DNA of 64,000 nt, taken from positions 996,208 to 1,060,207 of the forward strand of contig CAVVYJ010000002.1 in NCBI GenBank assembly GCA_963752495.1. The letters are read 5' to 3'. This document shows positions 28,931-37,978 of the stretch, one piece after another. This DNA is from CAVVYJ01 sp963752495 (GTDB lineage: Bacteria; Pseudomonadota; Gammaproteobacteria; Burkholderiales; Methylophilaceae). The notes below the pieces were generated by a model. The model made no database searches, was not told the DNA's origin, and worked only from the letters and a program-made list of their open reading frames with translations. The translations under genes were made by a program, and so were the position numbers. Within the stretch, counting starts at the first letter, position 1, and the number at the start of each line of letters is the position of its first letter.

Positions 28931-30727
28931 ATGAGAAAACCTGCTGCTCCTGTTTTAATTTTTGAATGTGCGAACTCGCATGGAGGTGACTATACTTTAT
29001 TAGAGAAGATCGTTAAAAAATATGGTGAAGTTGAATACGAACGTAAGCATATTAAATTCCAGCCATTTCACCCTGATAAAATTGCAATGTCTGATTATGA
29101 ATGGTATGGAGTTTACAAAGAGTTGTTCTTTTCCTCTGACCAGTGGTCTAGGATTATCGACATAGCTGCATCATCGTTCAGCGGTGTATGGATAGACATA
29201 TTTGATGTTTACAGTGTCGATATATTAAAAAGCAATTTAAGTTCTATTCTAGGACTTAAATTACAGGCTTCTGTCTTGGATAACCAAGAGGTTTTAGATG
29301 CTTTAAGGGCTTTGGACTATACAAACAAGTCAATAATGCTAAATGTTTCTGGATATGGATTATCTGAGATTGAGTTTTTTGTTGAAAATTTTCAGAGCAT
29401 TGCACCTAATGCAGAAATTATTTTGCAAATTGGTTTCCAAGGTTATCCTACGAAGCTCGAAGATACAGGTTTGCAAAAAATAAATATTATTCACTCGGCT
29501 TTTCCGCAATACAGAACATGCATAGCAGACCATGTTGAAGCCGAGGATGATATGGCAACTGTATTGCCACTTTTAGCTGTGGCTCAAGGCTGTGAATTTG
29601 TAGAAAAGCATATAGCTTACGACAGGTCTACTGCAAAATATGATAAGTTTTCAGCCTTACATTTATCTGAAATGCAATTGTTAGCCAACAGGCTGACTAA
29701 TTGCCCCAATGTTTTAAATGGACCTTTTATTTCATCGTCTGAAAATCAATATTTGGCTAAAACGGTACAAATTCCAGTTTTAAATAAAGCTATTAATTCG
29801 GGTTCACTTTTGTCAGTTTCTGATTTTATATTCCGAAGAACAAGTAAAAAAGGAATCAGTTATAACCAGGTATTGGATATCCAACAAAGAAAATCTATAG
29901 TCGCTAGAGATATCGGTGTAGGAGATACTATCCAATTAAGTGACTATAGAGGTGCAAAAGTAGGAGCAATCGTCGCTTGCAGAATGAAGTCTTCGCGTTT
30001 AAAGAGCAAGGCTACTTTGCCAATACTAGGCAAAGCTTCTGTTGAGAGATGTCTGGAAAATACTTTGAAAATAGAAGGCATGGATGTTGTGGTTCTGGCA
30101 ACTTCGACCTTGGATGAAGACCGTGTTCTTAAGCAATACGATTTAAACGGAAAGGTTAAATTCTGGCAAGGCGACCCAGACGATGTTATTAGTCGTTACT
30201 TGGGGGCATGTGACACTTACGACATCGATGTTATTGTAAGGATAACAGCAGACTGCCCATTAATATCCTCAGAAATTGCAAAAGTTCTTTTAGATCATCA
30301 TTTTAAAACTGGTGCTGATTATACTGCCGCAAGAAACTGCGCTGTCGGAACCGCATGTGAAATTTATAATGCCGAGGCGCTGCGAAGGGTGATAAATTAC
30401 TTAGGTCATGCAGATCATTCGGAGTATATGACTTGGTATCTACAAAATAATAAGGATATTTTCAAGGTGGAGTTGGTTGATTTGCCTGAGGAGATGGTTC
30501 GAGATTATAGATTAACTCTAGACCATCCAGAAGATTTAGATCTCTTTTGTAAAGTTTATGAAAAACTATCCAGTTTGAATTTAGAATCAACATTAGCAAA
30601 TGTCTTTAGAGTATTAGATGAAGATACAAGGATTGCAAACCTCAATTCACATTTAAGTTTGAAATATAAAACTGATAAAAATCTTATCGAACATCTAAAT
30701 AAAGTAACTAAAATTGATATCCATTAA
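28931..30727 (+). CDS. NeuB-like synthase fused to SpsF-like cytidylyltransferase
   Basis: 598 residues in one unbroken frame. Residues about 7-260 form a NeuB-family TIM barrel: IFECANSHGGD stands for the usual IAEIGxNHxGD, IKFQPF for IKFQTF, and the two metal-binding histidines are kept (H201 in ADHVE, H227 in EKHIA). Residues about 278-340 look like the SAF antifreeze-like domain (RKSIVARDIGVGDTIQLSDY). From residue 343 an SpsF/CMP-sugar synthetase-like domain follows (AIVACRMKSSRLKSKATLPI, ITADCPLI). It would condense a sugar with phosphoenolpyruvate and load the product on CMP. A separate PseI lies at 35475, so this may make a second nonulosonate or supply only the CMP step. The right arm holds its mirrored C-terminus. 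Confidence 0.82.
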   Translation: MRKPAAPVLIFECANSHGGDYTLLEKIVKKYGEVEYERKHIKFQPFHPDKIAMSDYEWYGVYKELFFSSDQWSRIIDIAASSFSGVWIDIFDVYSVDILKSNLSSILGLKLQASVLDNQEVLDALRALDYTNKSIMLNVSGYGLSEIEFFVENFQSIAPNAEIILQIGFQGYPTKLEDTGLQKINIIHSAFPQYRTCIADHVEAEDDMATVLPLLAVAQGCEFVEKHIAYDRSTAKYDKFSALHLSEMQLLANRLTNCPNVLNGPFISSSENQYLAKTVQIPVLNKAINSGSLLSVSDFIFRRTSKKGISYNQVLDIQQRKSIVARDIGVGDTIQLSDYRGAKVGAIVACRMKSSRLKSKATLPILGKASVERCLENTLKIEGMDVVVLATSTLDEDRVLKQYDLNGKVKFWQGDPDDVISRYLGACDTYDIDVIVRITADCPLISSEIAKVLLDHHFKTGADYTAARNCAVGTACEIYNAEALRRVINYLGHADHSEYMTWYLQNNKDIFKVELVDLPEEMVRDYRLTLDHPEDLDLFCKVYEKLSSLNLESTLANVFRVLDEDTRIANLNSHLSLKYKTDKNLIEHLNKVTKIDIH

Positions 30728-30780
30728 ATGCGAAGCTATTAGCTGTCTTTTTGACATTAATTTAAATTTGAGTAAACAAC

Positions 30781-31420
30781 ATGAATAAAGATATAAAAAA
30801 CTTTTCTACGGATCAGGAAAAATTCTGGGCAGGTGAATTCGGTTCTGAGTATATAACTCGGAATCAAGGGGATCAATTATTAGCTGTTAACCTAAATTTC
30901 TTTGTAAAAAGCTCTGAAGCAGGCTGGAAAAATTCAATCCTGTCATGAATTTGGTGCAAATATTGGCATGAACTTGAGGGCATTAAAGTTACTATATCCC
31001 GATGCCAATTTGAGTGCTGTGGAAATTAATCCAGTAGCGTCCAAAATATTGGTTGAATTTGTTGGTGAGAAAAACGTTTACGAAGGCTCTATTTTTGATT
31101 ACCCAGTAACTAAGCAATTTGATTTATCTTTGATTAAGGGTGTATTAATTCATGTTAACCCTGATATGTTGGATAAGGTTTATCAAAAACTATATGAGAC
31201 ATCAAAAAAGTATATTTTGGTTTGTGAGTATTACAACCCATCACCAGTTGCGATTGACTATAGAGGTCATTCTGACCGGCTATTCAAGCGCGACTTTGCA
31301 GGTGAGCTGATGGATAAATACAATGATTTGGTGTTGATAGACTACGGGTTTGCTTATAAGCGAGACCCTGCGTTTCCTCAGGATGATATCACATGGTTTT
31401 TAATGGAGAAAAAGGGTTGA
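30781..31420 (+). CDS. Pseudaminic acid biosynthesis-associated methylase, frameshifted near 30910
   Basis: SAM-dependent methyltransferase of the group found beside pseudaminic acid genes. ATG 30781 gives STDQEKFWAGEFGSEYITRN, a family-typical start. An indel near 30910 then shifts frame, and the protein continues with SCHEFGANIGMNLRALKLL (SAM motif I, EFGANIG), VEINPVA, FDLSLIKGVLIHVNPD and LVCEYYNPSPVAIDYRGHSDRLFKRDF. The mirrored copy (62697-63353) reads straight through the broken spot as KALEDRLEKFKSCHEFG, which shows what the true sequence should be. Its target is unproven; probably the nonulosonate or its amidine. Confidence 0.85.
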
Positions 31421-31421
31421 T

Positions 31422-32568
31422 ATGCTGAAATATTGTGTTCGTTGCGTTATGCCACATACCAAACCATACCTTCATATTGATGAGAGTGGCGTTTGTAATG
31501 CTTGCCGCTCAATGGAAAAAAGAAAACAAGTCGACTGGGGTCAGCGTAAAAAAGAGTTACTGGATATACTTGCAAAACACCGCAAGCATGGCAGCAATTG
31601 GGATTGTATCGTACCCGTGAGTGGCGGAAAAGATAGTACATACCAGGTTATTCGCATGTTGCAGTTGGGGTTAAATCCATTATGCGTTACTTCAACTACA
31701 TGTGACCTTTCAGAAATAGGCCGCAAAATATTGAAAACATCAAAAAGTTGGGTGTTGATTACATGGAGTTTTCGCCTAATCCTGTGATTAGGGCAAAGCT
31801 AAATAAGATTGGTTTGGTTGAAGTGGGGGATATTTCCTGGCCGGAACATGTGGGATTTTTACTATCCCAGTAAGAGCTGCGGTTCAATTTAATGTCCCAC
31901 TCATTGTTTGGGGGGAAAATTCTCAGAATGAATACGGTGGCCCAGCAGCTGCGGCAGATAACAATATTTTAAATAGACGCTGGCTTGAAGAGTTTGGCGG
32001 ATTGCTTGGAATGCGCGTATCCGATTTATCAGAAACTTATGGTATTGAGCCAAGACACTTGTTGCCATACCAGTATCCAAGTGATGAAGAACTTCAGAGG
32101 GTAGGGGTGACTGGTCTTTTCCTTGGCCATTATTTGCCTTGGGATGGTTTATCTAACGCCTTAATTGCGCAAGCAAATGGCTTCTTTACTTTCGATCAGC
32201 CAGTAGAAGGCAGCATGGTGAATTATGAAAATCTCGACAACCATCAAACTGGTATTCATGATTATTTCAAATTTCTAAAATTCGGGTTTTCTCGTGCAAC
32301 GGATATTGCCTGTTTACATGTTCGTCGCGATCGCATTACTCGTCAGGATGCATTGGAAATTGTCAGAGCACGTGACGGTAAATTTCCGTGGACATATCTA
32401 GGTAAACCGCTAAAGGATATTCTTGATCCACTTGACATGACGGTAGATGAGTTTATTAAGATTTGCGACAAATTCACTAATAAGAAAATTTTCAAGAAAG
32501 ATGCATCTGGCGCTTTGCTAAAAGATAAGCATGGTAACTTGGAAAAATTAAACTACGATAATCCATGA
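31422..32568 (+). CDS. N-acetyl sugar amidotransferase (WbpG/PseA family), copy 1, frameshifted
   Basis: PP-loop enzyme of the family that, with ammonia from HisH/HisF-like partners, turns an N-acetyl group into an acetamidino group. Four cysteines (C5, C8, C25, C28 in CVRC and CNAC) form a zinc-like site, and the PP-loop SGGKDST starts at residue 67. Frame breaks near 31727 and near 31855 are bridged by KKLGVDYMEFSPNPVIRAKLNK-like sequence (read only in pieces) and IPVRAAVQFNVPLIVWGENSQ. The C-terminal two thirds (from 32002) is open. The ATGA overlap with hisH couples the two genes. Confidence 0.88.
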
Positions 32569-33190
32569 AAGTAGCAATTATCAATTACGGTATGGGTAAT
32601 TTAAACTCAGTGCGTAGATCTTTTGAAGAGATCGGTGCAGATGCTGTGATTGCCAATCACCCATCTACTTTGTATGAGGTTGATAGAATAGTCCTGCCAG
32701 GCGTTGGCGCATTTGCAGAAGGTATGGCGCATTTGAATCAAGGTGGATGGGTAACTGCTCTGCATGATGTGGTGAACTTTCAGAACAAACCACTACTTGG
32801 TATTTGTTTGGGCATGCAGATGCTTGCCAGCAAAGGGTATGAAGGTGCTGAGACCGAAGGTTTAGGTTTTATCCCAGGAGAAATTAAGAGAATCGATTTA
32901 TTGGGTTGTAACGAGCGTATTCCACATATGGGGTGGAACGAGGTACGTTACAAATCAAAAAGTGGAATATTTGATAATATTCCTGATGCCTCGGATTTTT
33001 ATTTCGTTCATAGCTATGCCTTTGTACCCACTAACTCAGATAATTTAATTGCAACAGTGGATTATGGATGTGAGTTAACTGCAGTTGTCAGTAGCAATCA
33101 CGTATTTGGGTGTCAATTCCACCCAGAAAAAAAAGCTCTAAAGCAGGACGTCAGTTGTTGAGAAATTTTATGAGCTATTCTGCATGTTAA
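32565..33190 (+). CDS. HisH-like glutamine amidotransferase, copy 1, C-terminal frameshift
   Basis: Class I glutaminase that would feed ammonia to the HisF-like partner. IINYGMGNLNSVRR at the start, the oxyanion strand VLPGVGAFAEG, and the nucleophile Cys81 in GICLGMQM are seen; the catalytic His lies in FGCQFHPEKK near 185. An extra A in the AAAAAA run after FHPEK (near 33132) breaks the frame; read through, the protein ends GRQLLRNFMSYSAC at 33190, overlapping hisF by seven bases. It is paired with a sugar amidotransferase, so it is unlikely to be the histidine-pathway enzyme. Confidence 0.88.
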
Positions 33191-33966
33191 AGGTAAGAGT
33201 GATACCAACACTTTTGTGGAAGGATTTTGGCTTGGTCAAAGGGGTTGCTTTTGATAGCTGGCGCCGTGTGGGTTCAGTTTTACCTGCGGTCAAAGTTTAT
33301 AATTCCAGAGATGTAGATGAGTTGATAGTGGTCGACATTACTGCGTTCAACGAAAAAAATCAGCCAGACCATGAATCAGTAGCAGATTTTTCGGAAGAAT
33401 GTTTTGTTCCGCTAACAGTTGGTGGTGGAATAACTAGCCTCAAAGATGTTTTACATTTGTTGCATTCAGGCGCAGATAAAGTTTCAATTAATACTGTGGC
33501 TTTTTCCAGCCCAAGCATCATTGATAGCGTTGCCTCTAGGTTCGGTGCTCAATGTATTGTCGCAAGTATTGATGTTAGGCGATTTGATGATGGTAGTTAC
33601 CGTTGTTTTAGCCACTCAGGTACGCAAGATACTGGCAAAGAGCCTGTTGAATGGGCAAGAGAACTTGTAAGTCGTGGGGCTGGGGAGATTTTACTTACAT
33701 CGATTAACAGAGACGGCACGATGCAAGGTTATGATTTGGAACTCACAGAGCATGTTGCCAAGTCAGTAAATGTACCTGTAATCGCTTCTGGCGGTGCTGG
33801 TAATTACCAGCATATGATAGATGTGGTTTTACAGGCAGGTGCATCTGCGGTTGCAGCCGCAAGTATATTTCATTTTACTGAGCAAACGCCTGCTGGCGCA
33901 AAACAAGCGATGAAATCCGCTGGTATTCCAATTAGGCAAAATTTTCTTAGTTTGAATGATAGATGA
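33184..33966 (+). CDS. HisF-like cyclase subunit, copy 1
   Basis: 260-residue TIM barrel of the HisF family: VRVIPTLLWKDFGLVKG, ELIVVDITAFNE (Asp of strand 2), LTVGGGITSLKDV, GADKVSINT, IVASIDVRRFDDG, LLTSINRDGTMQGYD (second catalytic-type Asp) and VIASGGAGN. In WbpG-type systems HisF passes ammonia from HisH rather than closing the imidazole ring. VRRFDDGSYRCFSHSGTQ replaces the KRx(D/N)G stretch of true HisF, as in other sugar-locus HisF proteins. The mirrored copy is diverged and broken. Confidence 0.9.
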   Translation: MLKVRVIPTLLWKDFGLVKGVAFDSWRRVGSVLPAVKVYNSRDVDELIVVDITAFNEKNQPDHESVADFSEECFVPLTVGGGITSLKDVLHLLHSGADKVSINTVAFSSPSIIDSVASRFGAQCIVASIDVRRFDDGSYRCFSHSGTQDTGKEPVEWARELVSRGAGEILLTSINRDGTMQGYDLELTEHVAKSVNVPVIASGGAGNYQHMIDVVLQAGASAVAAASIFHFTEQTPAGAKQAMKSAGIPIRQNFLSLNDR

Positions 33967-35471
33967 AGATAGCTTTTAGAGTAGATGCTTCAATGCAGAT
34001 TGGCACCGGCCACGTGATGCGTTGCTTGACTTTGGCTGATGCGCTGGCTGACGGTGATACAACGATACATTTTATATGTAGGCATTTACCCAGCGGTTTA
34101 GAGAAAATGCTACGAGATAAAGGTTTTGATGTTTCCATCTTGCCGGTTACTGAACAGCCTAATGAAGAATTTCCTCTTGCTCATTCTAATTGGTTAGGCG
34201 TTGCTCAAGAATTAGATTCAAGGGCAACATTAGCATTAATCCAAAATCAAGATTACGATTGGTTGGTTGTTGATCATTACGCCTTGGATATTCGTTGGGA
34301 GAAAACATTAAGGTCAGCGGTAAAGAAAGTTATGGTAATTGATGACCTTGCTGATAGAGATCACGATTGCGATATTTTGCTTGATCAGAACTTGTATGCT
34401 GAACAAGAAACTAGGTATAAAGACAAGGTCTCTAGTCAATGTAGGACACTAATTGGCCCAAGGTATGCACTTTTGAGAAAAGAGTTTGCAGAATGGCGGA
34501 AAAAGGTTGAGCCTAGACAAGGTAAGGTGACGCGTATTTTGGTATTTTTTGGAGGAGTTGATGCTAATGACTTTACAACAAAAACTATTTCAGCTTTATC
34601 AGAAATAATTGAACAAAAGTGTTTAGTCGATGTTGTGATTGGCAATCAACATCCGAATAAAGATGGAATTGAGATGTTATGCCAACGTTTAGGTTACTTC
34701 TGTCATGTACAGACAAATAAAATGGCAGAGTTGATGGCTAATGCGGACTTATCAATAGGGGCAGGTGGCGGGGCAGTATGGGAAAGGGCGTGTTTGATGT
34801 TGCCAACACTATCAATTCCCATCGCTCAGCATCAAGTCAAGCAACTTGTCGATGTTGCATTAACAGGTGTTACCTATACCTTTGATGCGGAAAATTACAC
34901 CTCAGAAAAGATTAGAATGCACGCTGAACTGTTGATGGATAATAGTTCGCTCAGGAGATTGTTATCGATAAGATCTTCTGAGACTGTTGACGGTAATGGT
35001 GCTTATCGAGTTGCTAAGGCTTTACGATCTGAGATAGAAATTAACTTGCGACAGGCAGATAAATTAGATGAAAAATCTTTATTCGAGTGGAGAAACCATC
35101 CGAAAATCAGAGAAGTTTCATTTAATAAAAATGAAATTACTTGGGAACAACATCATGATTGGTTTAGTGCTTCGCTATTAAACAGTAATAGATTACTGCT
35201 TATAGGTGAATATAAAGATAAATCTGTGGGAGTGGTTAGGTTTGACCTGCAAGACGATAGTGCTGAAATCTCAATTTATCTTGTACAAGAAAATGAGAAC
35301 AATGGGTTAGGATTGCCTCTGATTAGAAGTGCTGAAAAGTGGATTTGTAAACACCGAGGTGGAATTAAGAAGTTGAATGCAAATGTATTAGAGAGCAATA
35401 AGTTATCTCAGGGATTTTTTATTAAAGCTGGATATACTCCAGAAACTAGAATGTATTATAAAGAGTTATAG
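33963..35471 (+). CDS. pseG: PseG UDP-sugar hydrolase fused to a GNAT acetyltransferase (PseH-like)
   Basis: 502 residues. Residues 1-about 345 are PseG: RVDASMQIGTGHVMRCLTLA with GTGH at 14-17 (His17 is catalytic in Campylobacter PseG), then VVDHYALDIRWE, ILVFFGGVDAND, ADLSIGAGGGAVWERACL. Residues about 350-502 are a GNAT fold: LFEWRNHPKIREVSFN, VGVVRFDLQDDSAEISIYL, NGLGLPLIRSAEKW, LNANVLESNKLSQGFFIKAGY. It would both acetylate the 4-amino sugar (the PseH step) and release UDP (PseG). The start overlaps hisF by four bases. The fusion also occurs in other bacteria. Confidence 0.9.
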   Translation: MKIAFRVDASMQIGTGHVMRCLTLADALADGDTTIHFICRHLPSGLEKMLRDKGFDVSILPVTEQPNEEFPLAHSNWLGVAQELDSRATLALIQNQDYDWLVVDHYALDIRWEKTLRSAVKKVMVIDDLADRDHDCDILLDQNLYAEQETRYKDKVSSQCRTLIGPRYALLRKEFAEWRKKVEPRQGKVTRILVFFGGVDANDFTTKTISALSEIIEQKCLVDVVIGNQHPNKDGIEMLCQRLGYFCHVQTNKMAELMANADLSIGAGGGAVWERACLMLPTLSIPIAQHQVKQLVDVALTGVTYTFDAENYTSEKIRMHAELLMDNSSLRRLLSIRSSETVDGNGAYRVAKALRSEIEINLRQADKLDEKSLFEWRNHPKIREVSFNKNEITWEQHHDWFSASLLNSNRLLLIGEYKDKSVGVVRFDLQDDSAEISIYLVQENENNGLGLPLIRSAEKWICKHRGGIKKLNANVLESNKLSQGFFIKAGYTPETRMYYKEL

Positions 35472-35474
35472 CCA

Positions 35475-36527
35475 ATGCAAACAAATATAAAAATCGGATC
35501 GCGTATAGTGGGGGCTGGTCACGCCCCATTTATTATTGCAGAGATGTCTGGCAATCATAATCAGTCACTTGAACGTGCGCTGGAAATCGTAGAAGTTGCG
35601 GCTAAATCAGGTGCTCATGCCCTTAAAATTCAGACCTACACACCAGATACAATGACGCTTGATTTAAATGAGCGCGAGTTTCATATTAGTGACCCAAAAA
35701 GTTTGTGGTCCGGGACGTCTTTATACAAACTTTATGGTGAAGCATATACGCCATGGGAATGGCATAAGCCTATTTTTAACCGAGCACGCGAATTAGGGCT
35801 CATTGCTTTCAGCACACCGTTTGATGATACGGCAGTGGATTTTCTTGAGAGCCTGGATGTACCTTGTTACAAAATCGCATCTTTTGAAAATACTGACTTA
35901 CCTTTAATTCACCGTGTGGCGGCAACGGGTAAGCCACTTATTATTTCAACTGGAATGGCGTCTATTGCGGAGCTGGATGATACTGTACGCGTCGCGCGGG
36001 AGGCCGGCTGTAAAGATTTGATCTTGCTAAAGTGTACCAGTACTTATCCGGCTACAGCTGAAAACACTAACATCCTGACTATTCCGCATATGCGAGATCT
36101 TTTTGGTTGTGAAGTGGGCTTGTCTGATCATACGATGGGAGTTGGTGTGTCGGTAGCCAGTGTTGCGCTTGGAGCCACTGTTATTGAAAAGCACTTCACT
36201 CTTAGTCGTGCCGATGGCGGAGTTGATAGTACTTTTTCGATGGAACCAGCTGAAATGACGCAGTTGGTTCTGGAAACAGAACGTGCATGGCATGCGCTTG
36301 GCTATGTACGATACGGTGCTACTGATGCTGAGAAGAAATCTATTCAGTTTCGCCGCTCGCTTTACATTGTTAAAGACATGAAAGCTGGTGATACCTTGAC
36401 ACAGGAGAATGTGAAGGCGATTCGTCCAGGTTTAGGATTACCAACAAAATATCTGGATAAGTTTTTAGGCAAGAAATTAAATCAAGATTGTAAACGTGGC
36501 ACCCCGTTGAGTTGGGATGTTATTTAG
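35475..36527 (+). CDS. pseI: Pseudaminic acid synthase
   Basis: 350 residues, NeuB family. It condenses 6-deoxy-AltdiNAc with phosphoenolpyruvate to pseudaminic acid. APFIIAEMSGNHNQSLERA holds the catalytic-site Glu, HALKIQTYTPDTMTL is the PseI form of the second motif, and the metal-binding histidines lie in LSDHTMGVG and EKHFTL. The C-terminal SAF domain runs RRSLYIVKDMKAGDTLT to LGKKLNQDCKRGTPLSW. Unbroken. The mirrored copy at 57596-58644 carries a clearly different allele in its second half. Confidence 0.93.
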   Translation: MQTNIKIGSRIVGAGHAPFIIAEMSGNHNQSLERALEIVEVAAKSGAHALKIQTYTPDTMTLDLNEREFHISDPKSLWSGTSLYKLYGEAYTPWEWHKPIFNRARELGLIAFSTPFDDTAVDFLESLDVPCYKIASFENTDLPLIHRVAATGKPLIISTGMASIAELDDTVRVAREAGCKDLILLKCTSTYPATAENTNILTIPHMRDLFGCEVGLSDHTMGVGVSVASVALGATVIEKHFTLSRADGGVDSTFSMEPAEMTQLVLETERAWHALGYVRYGATDAEKKSIQFRRSLYIVKDMKAGDTLTQENVKAIRPGLGLPTKYLDKFLGKKLNQDCKRGTPLSWDVI

Positions 36528-36535
36528 TTTATATC

Positions 36536-37978
36536 ATGATGAATTTGAAAGAGATTTTAGCTGTCGAGGATGACTCGATATTTCTTGATTTTAAGTGTCC
36601 TGAAACGGGCTACCTTCTTTGGCCTTTAATTAGACAAGAATTTATTCAATTCATTATTTCTGATCTGGTGTACAAGAGCGCTCCATTGATCTCTTTAAAT
36701 CGAAATATCAATTACTCTAAAGCTCTATCCAGTCTCTTCAAAGCAAAGTGTCACAACTTCCGGGTTGGCGGTAGCGCACGGGGTGATGTACTTTTGATGG
36801 CAAGTGGAGCTGGTTTAATTCTTAGAGATGGAAAGTGGTTTAATCGATTAAGTGATTATTTCGCATTTGCTAACCCAGAAGAAACATTAGTACTTGAAGA
36901 TTTCTTTAACTGGAATTGGCCATATCCAAGAGAGAATAAAAAAGTTATTTACAATGCGCCAATGCAGACTTATTTTGCATTAATGGGGAGGCTTTCAATT
37001 AAACAGTCTCATATAAAACAAGGAAAGGACATAGTTTCTCATTTTAAAAATAGGGCAAAAGATGTACTGGATTGGGATCTGAATCCAAATGCTACGCTTA
37101 GTTTTGAATATAGAATGGCAAGAAAGATTGCTGAGCTACCAATTAGAAAAAAAATGTATGAAAAGCAGTTAAAGCAAAAAGGTACCAAGTTAGTGATCAA
37201 AGAAGAAGGGTGCTATGGTCACTCCAGTATTTTAAATAGAACGGCCCTAGAATTGGATATCGTGGTTGCAGAGTATCAGCATGGCACAATTAATGCAGGG
37301 CATGACGCTTATAACGTAGCACCTAGCTTATTATCTAGTAACGTATATAGAGACACCTTGCCACAACATTTTTTAAGTTATGGCGAATGGTGGCATCAAT
37401 ATCTTAACTTGCCAGTCAATAAAATTGTTATCGGTAATCCACATCGTGCAACTCAATTATCAAAGTTTACTATACGAAGTTACAAAACGGACATTTTAGT
37501 ATTGGGTGATGGGGTTGAAACAGAGATGTACCTGGACCTTGCAATTTTCTTATCTCAAAACCTAATCGAATGGAGAGTGGTTTTTAGACCTCACCCTCTG
37601 GAGCGCACAAAATTGCAAGATTTACTTGCTACAAAAAAAATTGGTGGAGTGGTGATTGATGTGGATTTAGATATTTACAACGCTTTTTGTAATGCACATG
37701 TAGTTGTGAATGAAGTTTCAACTGGACTTTTCGAGGCTGTAGGTTTGGCTGATAGAGTGTTGATTTGGGATACACCAAAATCAAAATTTTATTATCCGAA
37801 TCATCCTTTCGCATCTTTTGTTGATGCGAATGATTTGCTGGAAAAAATTAAAGATGGCAGCACTGGCTTACTTGATCTTCAAAGTGCGCATTCTGTGTGG
37901 GCTGACGGCTGGGAGGGAAATTATAAAAATTTTCTAATACAAAATACTAAGAGAGCTAAACTGGAATCTGTTAAATGA
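36536..37978 (+). CDS. Putative GT-B type glycan transferase of the nonulosonate locus
   Basis: 480 residues from ATG 36536; an upstream ATG at 36512 lies inside pseI and is less likely. No signal peptide or clear membrane helix. The C-terminal half resembles capsule and teichoic-acid style GT-B proteins: EYQHGTINAGHDAYN, LVLGDGVETEMYLD, WRVVFRPHPLERTKL and VNEVSTGLFEAVGLADRVLIWD. The N-terminus (LDFKCPETGYLLWPLIRQEF) is typical of proteins coded next to sialic-type sugars. It could be a nonulosonosyltransferase, but no biochemical anchor is visible. The stop overlaps hisH2 by four bases. Confidence 0.6.
   Translation: MMNLKEILAVEDDSIFLDFKCPETGYLLWPLIRQEFIQFIISDLVYKSAPLISLNRNINYSKALSSLFKAKCHNFRVGGSARGDVLLMASGAGLILRDGKWFNRLSDYFAFANPEETLVLEDFFNWNWPYPRENKKVIYNAPMQTYFALMGRLSIKQSHIKQGKDIVSHFKNRAKDVLDWDLNPNATLSFEYRMARKIAELPIRKKMYEKQLKQKGTKLVIKEEGCYGHSSILNRTALELDIVVAEYQHGTINAGHDAYNVAPSLLSSNVYRDTLPQHFLSYGEWWHQYLNLPVNKIVIGNPHRATQLSKFTIRSYKTDILVLGDGVETEMYLDLAIFLSQNLIEWRVVFRPHPLERTKLQDLLATKKIGGVVIDVDLDIYNAFCNAHVVVNEVSTGLFEAVGLADRVLIWDTPKSKFYYPNHPFASFVDANDLLEKIKDGSTGLLDLQSAHSVWADGWEGNYKNFLIQNTKRAKLESVK

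Noticed and set aside
32565..33966. Histidine biosynthesis genes hisH and hisF
   Set aside because: No other his gene is nearby, a WbpG-type amidotransferase is coupled to each pair, and the HisF KRxDG-type region is altered; they serve sugar amidation.
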